Shown here: in pieces, positions 7,868 through 16,653 of the stretch
How positions within the stretch are numbered: position 1 is the first letter of the stretch
Layout of the letters: every line of letters starts with the position of its first letter
Assembly (NCBI GenBank): GCA_021809755.1
Contig: JAJZJZ010000011.1
Location: 1-32,995 of the forward strand
Direction: 5' to 3'
Origin: Thermoplasmata archaeon
Lineage (GTDB): Archaea > Thermoplasmatota > Thermoplasmata > Thermoplasmatales > Thermoplasmataceae
Length of the DNA stretch: 32,995 bases
Translations under genes and position numbers: made by a program
The notes under the pieces: generated by a model
What the model saw: only the letters and a program-made list of their open reading frames with translations
Databases searched by the model: none
What the model was told of the DNA's origin: nothing

Positions 7868-8389
7868 TTACTCAAAATCCTTTAGGCTTAAAAATTCGGA
7901 TTCGTGAGCTATGGCGTCATATATAATTTGTAGTAAGATAGTGTTAGGACGATTTACATCATAAAACCAGCTATCTTGTTCTCTTGACTTCTTGACATTT
8001 TCAAGCAATGCCTTGACAATTTGCGGGTATGTTATGATATCATCAAAGCCTAATTTTTTAATTTTATTTCTTATTTCTCTATAGTCCCCGTATAGGTTCC
8101 AGCAATATAACACAAGTTTGAAATCATTTATCCCATATGTCTCTTTAATATGAGCCCTTATTGCTTCCTTGTTCAGTTTAGAGGCTTCCTCCATAACGAC
8201 TTTTTCATTAGGTTTTGAGGCTTTTACCTCACCGATTATTGATCCCTTAATTGGACTATATGCAAAAATGTCAATCTCCTTGCCTTTTGGCAGTTTCTCG
8301 TTTTTTGGTATTTTGAGATTGTTATATACTAGGTAGCCTTCGGTTTCTAAGTACTCCCTTATTAAGGTTTCATATAATGATGCGGGCAT
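7868..8389 (-). CDS. PD-(D/E)XK (Mrr-like) nuclease
   Basis: The likely product is ~173 residues starting at ATG 8389 (MPASLYETLIREYL). The longer frame back to 8422 is excluded because the TATA box (TTTTATATATTT, about 8405-8416 on the minus strand) overlaps it and sits the usual ~25 bp before 8389. An N-terminal helix (ETLIREYLETEGYLVYNN) leads into the nuclease core KGKEIDIFAY (Asp) and IIGEVKAS (ExK, 14 residues later), the classical pattern of restriction-endonuclease-like and Mrr/Holliday-resolvase-like enzymes. The rest is helical. It stands alone between the recombinase operon and a tiny membrane gene. Probably a defence or DNA-repair nuclease. Confidence 0.6.
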   Translation of the reverse strand: MPASLYETLIREYLETEGYLVYNNLKIPKNEKLPKGKEIDIFAYSPIKGSIIGEVKASKPNEKVVMEEASKLNKEAIRAHIKETYGINDFKLVLYCWNLYGDYREIRNKIKKLGFDDIITYPQIVKALLENVKKSREQDSWFYDVNRPNTILLQIIYDAIAHESEFLSLKDFE

Positions 8390-8477
8390 ATGGTAAAGAA
8401 GCAAATTAAATATATAAAACATTTGTATTATTATGATTTTTCAAAGTATTTCAAACTAAAAGACTTAAAGTTTAAGA

Positions 8478-8493
8478 ACGCCCGTATGGGCGT
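8478..8493. terminator. Perfect 6-bp hairpin, possible terminator
   Basis: ACGCCC-GTAT-GGGCGT forms a GC-rich stem in an AT-rich context, just after the stop of the small minus-strand membrane gene (8507). The sequence downstream on the minus strand is T/A-rich but is not a pure T-run. It could be a transcript end, a processing site, or a protein-binding palindrome. Confidence 0.35.
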
Positions 8494-8506
8494 GTAATTC
8501 CTAAAA

Positions 8507-8734
8507 TTATAATTTGAAAAGATCTTTTCTTTCGGGAACAACTAAAATAATACCAAGCAACGCTATCACAACAAATAAATAAATGACTTTTAATAAGATT
8601 GACTGAAATACCTGAGGAACAGTAATTTTACGAAGAAACGATTGATCTATTGAATTTAGCAGAAGACTCAGGTTGCTTCTTACATCTCTTATTTTTGTCT
8701 CATATCCGTTGATAGAAATTACTTTGTTCACCAT
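8507..8734 (-). CDS. Small single-pass membrane protein, 75 aa
   Basis: The N-terminal ~40 residues are polar (INGYETKIRDVRSNLSLLLN), followed by one strong transmembrane helix (LKVIYLFVVIALLGIILVV) and a short basic tail (PERKDLFKL). ATG 8734 is preceded closely by TATA-like CTATATTAAAA, rather too near for a leaderless start, so the start is uncertain. It lies upstream of the restriction-modification genes on the opposite strand. No family is recognised. Small membrane proteins in defence islands can be effectors, but nothing here shows that. Confidence 0.4.
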   Translation of the reverse strand: MVNKVISINGYETKIRDVRSNLSLLLNSIDQSFLRKITVPQVFQSILLKVIYLFVVIALLGIILVVPERKDLFKL

Positions 8735-8959
8735 TCATTTTAATATAGGAGTCTGAACAAAAGCAGGATCCTAATAAACAGACATACTTGATACTACCCT
8801 GACTAAGATACTTGCTAAATGACCACGTTTCCGGTAACCTGTCTGTCTTTAAACTTAATTTTTACCATTTAAAAATAATGCGATCTATTAGATAACTTTA
8901 TACCATTTTGGGACCACCAAAGTTTAGGTTCTCTCTGATGAGGTAAAGATTTTGCTAAG

Positions 8960-8970
8960 TTAATATATAT
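8960..8970 (+). promoter_or_regulatory. TATA box for the restriction-modification operon
   Basis: TTAATATATAT lies 22-32 bp upstream of the ATG at 8992, the spacing expected for a leaderless archaeal transcript. It would drive the nuclease and the overlapping methyltransferase together. Confidence 0.6.
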
Positions 8971-8991
8971 GCTCATCTATTACACACCACA

Positions 8992-9729
8992 ATGAAAGGG
9001 TTTAATGAATTAGTTGATCGATTGAATGAAATCAGCAATCAGTGGATTCATTCCAACAGAACCCATGATACCGGTATCGGAAAAACCCTAGAAGATTTAC
9101 TGGGTATCAAAGAGAACAATTTCCCAGGACCAAATGGTGAAAAGGTAGAATTAAAATCAATACGCAAGAATTCTTCCTCAATGATTACACTATTCACAAA
9201 GAGTCCAACACCCAGCGAATCAATTAAAAACCTTCTAGAAGATTATGGATATCCAAGCATCAATGATGCGACCAAGAAAAACCTTCATGTTGATCTATAT
9301 GGAAATAGAGTAACTGAAATCAAAGGCATCCCTTCTTTAAAGCTTGTTGTAACACCAGATCGTATTGATATTAAGAATGTTGAGGGAAAACACTACGGAG
9401 GTTGGAGTTATGAAACCCTCAAAAAATCCTTTGAATCTAAGATGTATAGAGTTTTGCTTGTAAAAGCTGATACAAGAGGAAGCAGAGGAGAAGAAGAGTT
9501 CAATTACAATGAAGCTTGGGTCTTGATGGGGTTTTCCTTTGAGAGATTTGTTACACTCATTAGTAAGGGTACCGTAAAGGTTGAATTAAGGCTTGGAATA
9601 TATCCAAAGGGAAGTAGAAATGAAGGAAGACCTCACGATCATGGAACCGCATTTAGAGTTCTTGAGGCAAGTATTCAAGATTGCTTTGCCTATAGAGATA
9701 GAATAATACCAAAAATGGAGAAATTATGA
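8992..9729 (+). CDS. MvaI/BcnI-type restriction endonuclease
   Basis: This 245-residue protein resembles the MvaI/BcnI family of type II enzymes, which cut CCWGG or CCSGG-type sites as monomers. The N-terminal signature GIGKTLEDLLGIKENN is followed by the catalytic VELKS (E53-x-K55) on the expected strand. Further blocks fit the family: the recognition half (IKGIPSLKLVVTPDRIDIKN), GGWSYETLKKSFESKMYRVL and the histidine-containing RPHDHGTAFRV near the end. It is followed by a methyltransferase with a 4-bp ATGA overlap, so translation is coupled. Placing the nuclease gene first is noteworthy, because protection must catch up with cutting. The exact recognition sequence cannot be told from the protein. 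Confidence 0.82.
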   Translation: MKGFNELVDRLNEISNQWIHSNRTHDTGIGKTLEDLLGIKENNFPGPNGEKVELKSIRKNSSSMITLFTKSPTPSESIKNLLEDYGYPSINDATKKNLHVDLYGNRVTEIKGIPSLKLVVTPDRIDIKNVEGKHYGGWSYETLKKSFESKMYRVLLVKADTRGSRGEEEFNYNEAWVLMGFSFERFVTLISKGTVKVELRLGIYPKGSRNEGRPHDHGTAFRVLEASIQDCFAYRDRIIPKMEKL

Positions 9730-10967
9730 TTCAAGAATCTAAGGAAGTGGACTGGACATTTCTGAACGAGAATACCAGAGAATTCACTCACATTTATCAT
9801 GACTATCCCGCAAGGATGATTCCACAAATACCAAGAAACATTATTAAGCTGCTTGAAGAGAAGGATGGTAGCATTTTATTCGATCCCTATTGTGGTTCAG
9901 GTAGTTCTTTAGTAGAAGGATTGATGGCAGGGCTGAATGTAATTGGAACTGATATAAACCCATTGGCTAAATTGATTTCAGAGGCAAAAACTGAATATGG
10001 TATTGATCCTAATGCACTAAACAATGAGATAGACCGTTTCGTGGAATTTACGATGATTCCTAAAGGAAAGCCTAAGTTAATAGTCAAGGAAAATCTAGAA
10101 TTCTGGTTTAAACCAAATGTAATAAAAAGTATAGGTTTAATCCTTAGATATATCAGCAAAATCAAGGACCCTAAGATCAGGAAATTCTTTGAGGTTACGG
10201 CCAGTGAAACAATACGAGAAAGTTCAAACACAAGAAAGAGTGAGTTCAAGTTATACAGATACAATGAGGGAAAACTAAAAACGCATAACCCTGACGCATT
10301 TGCCATAATGAAAGAGAAATTGTTTAGGAATTTCAAAGGTTATGAGGCATATCATAAGAAGATGACCGAACTAAAGTACAAACCATCATCTAAGATCTAT
10401 CTTGCCAATACTGTAAATCAAATTCCAAGAAATATATTAAGAGAAGATTCAGTAGATATAGTTATAACATCCCCACCCTATGGAGATTCTCACACTACAG
10501 TTGCATATGGCCAGTATTCAAAACTTTCATCGGAGTGGTTGGGAATTTTAAGGAGTAATGTAGATTCTGTTTCGATGGGTGGAAAGAAATCAGAACCAAT
10601 CATATTCGGATGTGATGAACTTGATGAAAGCATAAGGGAAGTGGATGAAATCAATCACAAAAGGTCTTTAGAGGTTTACTCGTTCTACTCAGACCTTAGA
10701 AATTCGATTAATAATGTTTCATCCATAATCAAGAAGGATGGTTATGCTTGCTATGTTGTAGCCAATAGGAAGGTAGCAGGTGTTTTACTTCCAACTGACA
10801 AATCAATAGTATGTTTCTTTGAAAGCAATGGGTTCAAGCATTTTGAGACTTTTACACGGGGAATACCAAACAAGAGAATGCCATCCAAGAACAGTCCTTC
10901 TAATAAGGTGGGAAAGCTTGATGATACAATGACTAAGGAGTATATCATTTTGATGAAAAAAGATTAA
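9726..10967 (+). CDS. DNA methyltransferase, probably N4-cytosine
   Basis: This 413-residue S-adenosylmethionine-dependent methylase protects host sites from the adjacent nuclease. The motif order is X, I, II, IV. Motif X (THIYHDYPARMIPQIPRNII) is at ~21-40. Motif I is FDPYCGSGSS at ~52-61. The acidic loop GTDINP is at ~74-79. Motif IV is TSPPYGDS at ~248-255, with ~165 residues between II and IV holding the likely target-recognition region. The SPPY form of motif IV is typical of exocyclic N4-cytosine methylases, though some N6-adenine enzymes share it. N4-cytosine would agree with known MvaI/BcnI partners. Its ATG overlaps the TGA of the nuclease gene (ATGA at 9726-9729). Confidence 0.85.
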   Translation: MIQESKEVDWTFLNENTREFTHIYHDYPARMIPQIPRNIIKLLEEKDGSILFDPYCGSGSSLVEGLMAGLNVIGTDINPLAKLISEAKTEYGIDPNALNNEIDRFVEFTMIPKGKPKLIVKENLEFWFKPNVIKSIGLILRYISKIKDPKIRKFFEVTASETIRESSNTRKSEFKLYRYNEGKLKTHNPDAFAIMKEKLFRNFKGYEAYHKKMTELKYKPSSKIYLANTVNQIPRNILREDSVDIVITSPPYGDSHTTVAYGQYSKLSSEWLGILRSNVDSVSMGGKKSEPIIFGCDELDESIREVDEINHKRSLEVYSFYSDLRNSINNVSSIIKKDGYACYVVANRKVAGVLLPTDKSIVCFFESNGFKHFETFTRGIPNKRMPSKNSPSNKVGKLDDTMTKEYIILMKKD

Positions 10968-11287
10968 TTTTTAACTTATATTTTCATCCAGAAACTTGTA
11001 GAACATAGATAAACGGCTTCTATTAGCCCACATCTCATGCTTTTATGATTAAATACGCTAATCCGTTGAAACCAATTATGGACAAAATAATAAAAACGCT
11101 CTATGGACGGGACGAATTTTGCACCAATTGTCAATATTACAATTAATTCTTCCAAAAAAGAGCTGTTAAGTGAAAAGTCGTACTCCACTTAATGTCTATT
11201 AAGATTCGCTGAATAGGCAAAAAACTATACATATCCTTTAACTGTACTACATAGTGGAAGGCACGTTAGCATTCCAAGGTGTAAATT
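10968..11287. other. Gap between methyltransferase and GmrSD-type gene
   Basis: About 320 bp. A 70-codon minus-strand frame exists but has no promoter, no ribosome-binding site and no recognisable sequence. GGTG at about 11278-11281 is the likely ribosome-binding site of the next gene. Confidence 0.4.
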
Positions 11288-12958
11288 ATGTCATTTATAG
11301 ATCCTGTCGATATGAGCGTTAGAAAGTTGCTGGAGCCAGCCCAAGAAGCCTATAAAGTTCCATTTTATCAGAGACCGTATGCATGGCAAGAGGAACAATG
11401 GCAGGATTTAATCGATGATGTTAAAGGTCTAACAGCAAATCAAGACCTCTTTCTGGGATCTATTGTCTTAGTGCCAGAGGAGCACAGACCGGGAGTAAAT
11501 TATTATGAGGTTGTAGATGGGCAGCAAAGGCTGGCAACGTTACTAATCTGGTTTTCTGCAATAAGGGACTCAGAAAATGAGAAAGATAATACATCATTTG
11601 CTGATCACATTAATAAAACATTCCTATTTTCTAGAGAATTAGATGGGAAAATGGAGAAATTAATACCAAAGCTTGCCCTTATAGATCAAGACAACAACAC
11701 ATTCATCAGAATATTAAAGCACGAGGATAATACTCAAGAAAATCTGATTACTGAATGCTATAGCTTCTTCAAAAAAAATGCTTGTGATTCCACACTCTTA
11801 GATACTTTACTTGACAAGGTACACATCATTCACATAAATGCTAAGAGCCACTTCAATGCCTTTAGATTATTCGAAACCTTGAATGACCGTGGTTTAGAGT
11901 TGTCTGCTTTAGATCTTATTAAAAATTTTATCCTGATGCGATTAAAATCTCTTAACGCGCAAGAAGAAACAATTGACCAGACTATCCAGAATTGGAACGA
12001 AATGTACCAGAAAATAGGAAGTAACGAGCATGTGAAGTTCCTTAGACGCTACACGATGTCTAGATATCAGGGAAAGATTGCCGAAACTAAGCTATATGAA
12101 ACAACTAAGGCAAAGGTGCAGGATTTTACAGTTGATCAGACTGTTGATTTTGTGAAAGATATCAACTCCAAAGCTTCCATCTACAAGAAGATAATTGAAA
12201 GGGGGTTCAGTAGTCCAGAAATAAATTTGGCGCTTTCGCATCTTGCAATGGTTCAAGTTGGACCCAGCTACACCTTACTAATGAAACTATTTTCTCTCTT
12301 TGAAGACGGCAAAATCCAAAAAAAGCAAATTATTGAAATCATGCGTTTGATAGAAACGTTCCATATTAGATGGGGAATCTGTGGAAAAGCTACGGCAGCA
12401 CTTGACCAGATTTATAATGATCTCTCGAATGATATCAAACCCGACGACATTGTTCAATCTATAAGTCTAGTCAGAGAAAGATTTACAAAGGAACTCAAGA
12501 CTGGAGCTGATAATATCACTTTTGAAACGAGTTTCAAGACTAAACCCTTCAAATCATCGGAATTAAGAACCAAGTACATACTCTGGCAATTATCAGCTCC
12601 TACTGGGGAGACAATTCCAGACCTCAATATAATCGAGACAGAACACATAATGCCTCAAAAATTAAGCAACGAATGGTATCACTATTTATTTCAGAGAACA
12701 GGTAAAAACGAGGAAGAAATTCGGTTAATGTGGGAAGAAAACCTGAACAGGATCGGCAATTTAACTATAATGAAAGGAGAGTGGAATATACGTGATTCAA
12801 ATAAACTATTCGAGGTGAAAAAGAATGATTACTCCAATTCTGAATTTGCAACTACGAGTGATCTGACAAGTCTTGATGCATGGGATTTTGGTAAAATAGA
12901 AGAACGAAGTAATATGCTGGCCAAAAAAGCCTTAGAGAGGTGGTCGTGGAAGTTCTAA
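11288..12958 (+). CDS. DUF262-DUF1524 (GmrSD-type) type IV restriction protein
   Basis: This 556-residue single-chain protein joins the two GmrSD domains. The N-terminal DUF262 nucleotidase-like domain carries PFYQRPYAW (~25-33) and the signature VVDGQQR (~75-81). The FRLFETLNDRGLELSALDLI block at ~193-212 is also typical. The C-terminal DUF1524 HNH nuclease carries TEHIMPQ (H453) and NRIGNLTI with downstream Asn (~485-500). Known members (GmrSD, BrxU, SspE) cut modified phage DNA or act with phosphorothioate systems, using NTP hydrolysis. A Shine-Dalgarno (AAGGTG) precedes ATG 11288. It lies next to the restriction-modification pair but has its own intergenic region, so it is probably an independent defence gene. 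Confidence 0.88.
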   Translation: MSFIDPVDMSVRKLLEPAQEAYKVPFYQRPYAWQEEQWQDLIDDVKGLTANQDLFLGSIVLVPEEHRPGVNYYEVVDGQQRLATLLIWFSAIRDSENEKDNTSFADHINKTFLFSRELDGKMEKLIPKLALIDQDNNTFIRILKHEDNTQENLITECYSFFKKNACDSTLLDTLLDKVHIIHINAKSHFNAFRLFETLNDRGLELSALDLIKNFILMRLKSLNAQEETIDQTIQNWNEMYQKIGSNEHVKFLRRYTMSRYQGKIAETKLYETTKAKVQDFTVDQTVDFVKDINSKASIYKKIIERGFSSPEINLALSHLAMVQVGPSYTLLMKLFSLFEDGKIQKKQIIEIMRLIETFHIRWGICGKATAALDQIYNDLSNDIKPDDIVQSISLVRERFTKELKTGADNITFETSFKTKPFKSSELRTKYILWQLSAPTGETIPDLNIIETEHIMPQKLSNEWYHYLFQRTGKNEEEIRLMWEENLNRIGNLTIMKGEWNIRDSNKLFEVKKNDYSNSEFATTSDLTSLDAWDFGKIEERSNMLAKKALERWSWKF

Positions 12959-13110
12959 AAGGAGTATTCATAAGAAATAAGTCTAAACAAATCTCACTCC
13001 CTTTAAAGTCAAAAAACTTATACGCTAATTCTCATAAGTTTATTCATGGTAGAAAAAAGTGTGATGAGCCAAAAATTTATCGTCAATATTAATATCTTCA
13101 AATTCTATTT

Positions 13111-13611
13111 TCACTCCAACTTCACCCCACATCTCTTGCAAAACAAAGCATCTGAATCATTAACTGTTTTGCAGTGTCCACAGGGTTTTGTCTTATCCTT
13201 GTAATGCATCATCATCTTCTGAACATGAGGATAGGTCCAGGCAGTTTTAACATGCCAGCACTCATATGAATTGTCATACTCGCACCATAATCTGAATTCA
13301 CCGTTGCCACTCTGCCTGATGTATATATTGAATATTCTGCTTGCCTTACCTGGCTTTTCCTCTTCAACTGTGATATGATCATCTATCACATTGACGTGGA
13401 ACAGCATTGTCAAATTTTTGGCCAACTCAACTTCCTCAGCCGAGAGCTTGACATCTATTTCATTTAAGAGAGAAGTCTTTTTGAGTTCATAATATGTCAT
13501 TGACCTTTCGGTCAATCCTCCATTTTGGAAGGATGGCTTTTTATTAAGTGTTATTGCCGACAAATTACTGCATTTCTCATAGTTTCCATCATTTTTTTCG
13601 CTTAAGTTCAT
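13111..13611 (-). CDS. Zinc-ribbon protein of unknown function
   Basis: The likely product is ~166 residues from ATG 13611. A GTG 18 bp upstream (13629) extends the frame, but TATA-like CTTATTAATAC at about 13641-13651 fits ATG 13611 better. The C-terminus is a clear C-x2-C...C-x2-C zinc ribbon (CGHCKTVNDSDALFCKRCG). The middle (~70-140) looks like a beta-rich domain (ASRIFNIYIRQSGNGEFRLW, then CEYDNSYECWHV). Such terminal ribbons occur in many archaeal nucleic-acid or protein-binding factors. The core domain is not recognised. Confidence 0.55.
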   Translation of the reverse strand: MNLSEKNDGNYEKCSNLSAITLNKKPSFQNGGLTERSMTYYELKKTSLLNEIDVKLSAEEVELAKNLTMLFHVNVIDDHITVEEEKPGKASRIFNIYIRQSGNGEFRLWCEYDNSYECWHVKTAWTYPHVQKMMMHYKDKTKPCGHCKTVNDSDALFCKRCGVKLE

Positions 13612-13847
13612 AAGTGTGATGACAAACACCCTCTAAATTCTAATGTATTAATAAGATACGATTAAGTTCTAATTAATAATTTGCACATTTACGATTAAAT
13701 TATACCGCATTCGCAACAACTACACTCAGTTTTCAATAACAGCTAAGAATACTATATTATTCGATGAGATAAGGTAGCGGATTATAACTAGAATTCATAT
13801 AAAGAATTGAACCTAACGTAACTGGTCAGTCTGATGTTCCTGATCAA

Positions 13848-14552
13848 TTATCCCGGTCTGGCTTTTCTTTTCATAACTGACGGGGTATCTGCGATGAAAT
13901 TATTCCCTCTTAATTTTGATGTATAATATATTGAGAATATTCTCGTATATATTTCAGCACCACGTTCAGATCGTGATCCTCCTGATACCTTCCTGTAAAT
14001 CACAGATGGTCTGAGACCTCTTTCTGCCCTATTGTTCGTAGATTCAACATCAGGATTCATGACAAACTGTAACAGCCACTCTTTCTTTCGTTTCAGGAGA
14101 TTTTCCACAAATCTTTGTGATCTCTTATTCTCATAATGGGAAGTAAGAAGGAATGTGAGATCGTGATGAAGCTTCTCCACATCCTTCATGGTACCATGAC
14201 CATGATATTCCTTTGCCTCATGGAATATTGTTTGAAGGGATCTCTTTATTCTTCCACCCTCTTCTCCGTAGAAATCTTCAAGTTCCTTTCCATCACATAT
14301 GATATGTGACCAGCAATATTGCTGATCGTTTTTCGATTTGGATGCAAACTTTTCAAATGCGGAATGTCTGTCGTGTATATCCATACCTTTGTGATCGTCT
14401 AGAATCTCCAATGGTACTTCATGACCATTGCTCTTTTTCACAGTGAATATTGCCTCGCTTTTGGTGAGGAATGTCCATAGATTGTATGGGTTGCCGGCTA
14501 TTCTCCACGAGGTTGAATCCATGTGCCTTGAAGGTGCATTTCTTATTGCATC
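13848..14552 (-). pseudogene. IS66-family transposase, N-terminally truncated
   Basis: This is the C-terminal half of an IS66-type DDE transposase. The frame is open back to a TAG at 14553-14555. The first ATG is at 14522 and immediately precedes the first catalytic-region Asp (MDSTSWRI). Family marks are QQYCWSHI, then NPDVESTNNRAERGLRPSVI (catalytic Glu region), YRKVSGGSRSERGAEIYTRI and a C-terminal TSKLRGNNF. The usual N-terminal leucine zipper, zinc finger and first ~200 residues are missing. It abuts another transposase fragment head to head, in an area of several broken insertion sequences. Confidence 0.8.
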
Positions 14553-14644
14553 CTAAACACAGAGCTTATTTTGGGAACAATTGAACTATTATTTAGTTTT
14601 AACCTAAAGATCTATCTGTTTGTATGTGCCCCTATATATCGAGC

Positions 14645-15124
14645 ATGACAAGAGAAATAAAGAGAATCGGAAAATATGAATATGTATATGAAAGCTCAAT
14701 GGTCTGGGATTCTAATCATAAGAAAAGGCACAAGGTATCCACATACGTCGGAAAGGTCATTAACAACGATATAAATCATCCAAAAAAAGTAAGAGAGATC
14801 GTTGCAATTCGCGGCATATATGAGATTGGCAACCTGGAACTTGCATGGGCACTTATGGATGATGTAATCTCCGTATTAAGGGAAGAATATCCGGATGATC
14901 TTGGGAAGATACTTGCATTGTCTTTTAACAGGTTAATCGATCCGCTTCCTCTGAAATCTGTGAAATCATGGGTGGAGAAAACATGGCTATCTAAAACGAT
15001 TCATGAAATATCACCAAAATCACTTTCTTCCATGTTAAAACGTATTGGAAAGGATCAGAACAAAGAGAAGAGAATATTCATGAAGCTCATGAACAGGCTC
15101 TCCGCATGTGTCAAAAGCTGGTAA
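14645..15124 (+). pseudogene. IS1634-like transposase N-terminal fragment
   Basis: About 160 residues from ATG 14645 (MTREIKRIGKYEYVYESSMV; an ATG at 14624 is also in frame). The opening, with KYEYVYES, KKRHKVSTYVGK and later IYEIGNLELAWALMDDVISV, resembles the N-terminus of IS4/IS1634-group transposases of Thermoplasmatales. The catalytic DDE domain is absent: the frame stops at 15124, just before a strong hairpin. Remnant, family assignment moderate. Confidence 0.55.
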
Positions 15125-15132
15125 TGCAATAC

Positions 15133-15154
15133 GGCGTTTTCATGGGAAAACGCC
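15133..15154. repeat. 9-bp perfect inverted repeat (hairpin)
   Basis: GGCGTTTTC-ATGG-GAAAACGCC, directly after the truncated transposase. It could be a terminator, an insertion-sequence end hairpin or a protein site. Confidence 0.5.
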
Positions 15155-15248
15155 TCGATCTCATACTTGTTTGATGCATGAATTGCCATGACTGTAGTGA
15201 GGTGGACGACATGAATGAGCTTATTTTGTCCGATTATTATTGATGACA

Positions 15249-15272
15249 AGCTTTAGCAGCATAGCTAAAGCT
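15249..15272. repeat. 9-bp perfect inverted repeat (hairpin)
   Basis: AGCTTTAGC, 6-bp loop, GCTAAAGCT. It lies ~50 bp beyond the stop codon of the minus-strand transposase at 15323, a position suited to a transcript end or an element boundary. Confidence 0.45.
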
Positions 15273-15322
15273 GTTCCCATGCATGTGATTATCGGTAATT
15301 TCTTATTTCTTCCGGCGGTGAA

Positions 15323-16505
15323 TCATCCATGGTCGCTTATAATACTAAGCCACCTCCCTCTGCTCATGGCTATGATAAAGTCCATGAGCGTGATCCATTT
15401 ATACCCCGCTATTCTTCTCAGAAGGTTCAGGAGTATCCATATGTTGTAAATCAACACAGAGAAAAAGAAGAGGAAATACCTCACCCCCATATCAGGTGAA
15501 TGTGTTCTCGCTTTCACTTCCTTCTTTTCAAGATATCCGTTCTCAATACCCCATCTTTCTCTGTAAGTTTCAGCCAGTCTCTTTACATTCTGTTCTGTAA
15601 CATCTGCATTGGTGTAAAAGGAGAAATCATGCTTCTTTCTGTGAGGATAATAGATCACATGGACAAATTTCGTTTCTATTGATTCACTGCCCGATGATAT
15701 GATATCGTTCAGAATCAGATATGAGAATCCTGTGGTTGAATATTTCATCTCCATCTCTTTGAATCTCAGAACCTTCAGATTGTCCTTTGCAAGTATTATG
15801 TATTTCAGATTGAGTAATTCCACCGTTTTCATGACACCCACGTCAAGATATCCTCGATCCATCAAGACGATATTTATGGCAATTCCAAGCGACATAGCAT
15901 GTTTCAGGAGAAGATCAACTTCCATTGCATTGTCTATTCCGTCCAGCGGATCCTTCTTCATGACGGATAACGTGAATCTCTCCCCATTCTTGACAGAATC
16001 CACAGTGGCGAATCTGTATGCTTTGTCTGTACCCCGAAACTTATGGAAGGGTGCATTGATCAGATACCGGTTGTCCATGCCGTAATACGGCTCATCATGC
16101 TCGTCGATTGCAACATTCACCGGATTCGAGAATGAACCGTTTGCAATGGCAATCCTTATGGTGAGATCCGATGAGATCTTTGATTGTATCTGTTCCATGG
16201 TGACTGGATGTTCTTTGACCGGGTTGTGATCCCTTTCTCCGGTGTGATCCCGATTCCGTTCCAATATCTCTTATCCATCTGAATACGGTATCTCCGGAAG
16301 GTGTTCGCACAGATGTGTTGTTCCTCACATAGGTTTCAATATACTCATTGAGAGATATTGCATTCCTTATTACCCTCACAATATCTCCTGAAGAATACCT
16401 GCACTGAGGACTATCATCAGGAAATACAGATTTCAGGGAAGACACGAAAAACTTTTTTGCTGTCCTTGCATTCCTTATTTGGGGGGTTGTGTTTTGTTGT
16501 TTCAT
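15323..16505 (-). pseudogene. ISH3/IS4-like transposase split by a frameshift
   Basis: The N-terminal part runs from ATG 16505 in one frame (MKQQNTTPQIRNARTAKKFF ... SVRTPSGDTVFRWIRDI). The remaining ~310 residues lie in another frame that opens at about 16270 and ends at 15323. The join is near 16262-16272, inside GATATTGGAAC. The C-terminal part carries a DDE triad: VAIDEHDEPYYG (first Asp), VLMDRGYLDV (second Asp) and YRERWGIENGYLEKKEVK (Glu). Conserved blocks such as AYRFATVDSV resemble ISH3-family transposases. Only a TTG could start the downstream frame independently, so the gene is either inactivated or needs ribosomal frameshifting. I see no classic slippery heptamer. Terminal repeats were not resolved. 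Confidence 0.7.
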
Positions 16506-16653
16506 AATTCAAAATCAATTCCCCCAATTTTAACATGTCTGACAATTTATCCGTATATTAGTCTTTGACGATACAAGCTTCCACAAAACAATAGAGCTAT
16601 TCTGTCAGACATGCGGAGAGTCTGTAGTGCGGCTCTCCCCACGAAAGCAGAAT

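Noticed and set aside
9887-10336. 149-codon minus-strand frame inside the methyltransferase
   Set aside because: Fully antisense to conserved methyltransferase motifs; no promoter and no recognisable product.
10976-11188. 70-codon minus-strand frame after the methyltransferase
   Set aside because: No TATA box or ribosome-binding site, odd composition and no family resemblance; treated as intergenic.
15055-15249. 64-codon minus-strand frame between transposase remnants
   Set aside because: Its 3' third is antisense to the IS1634-like fragment and it spans a hairpin; more likely a chance frame at a junction.
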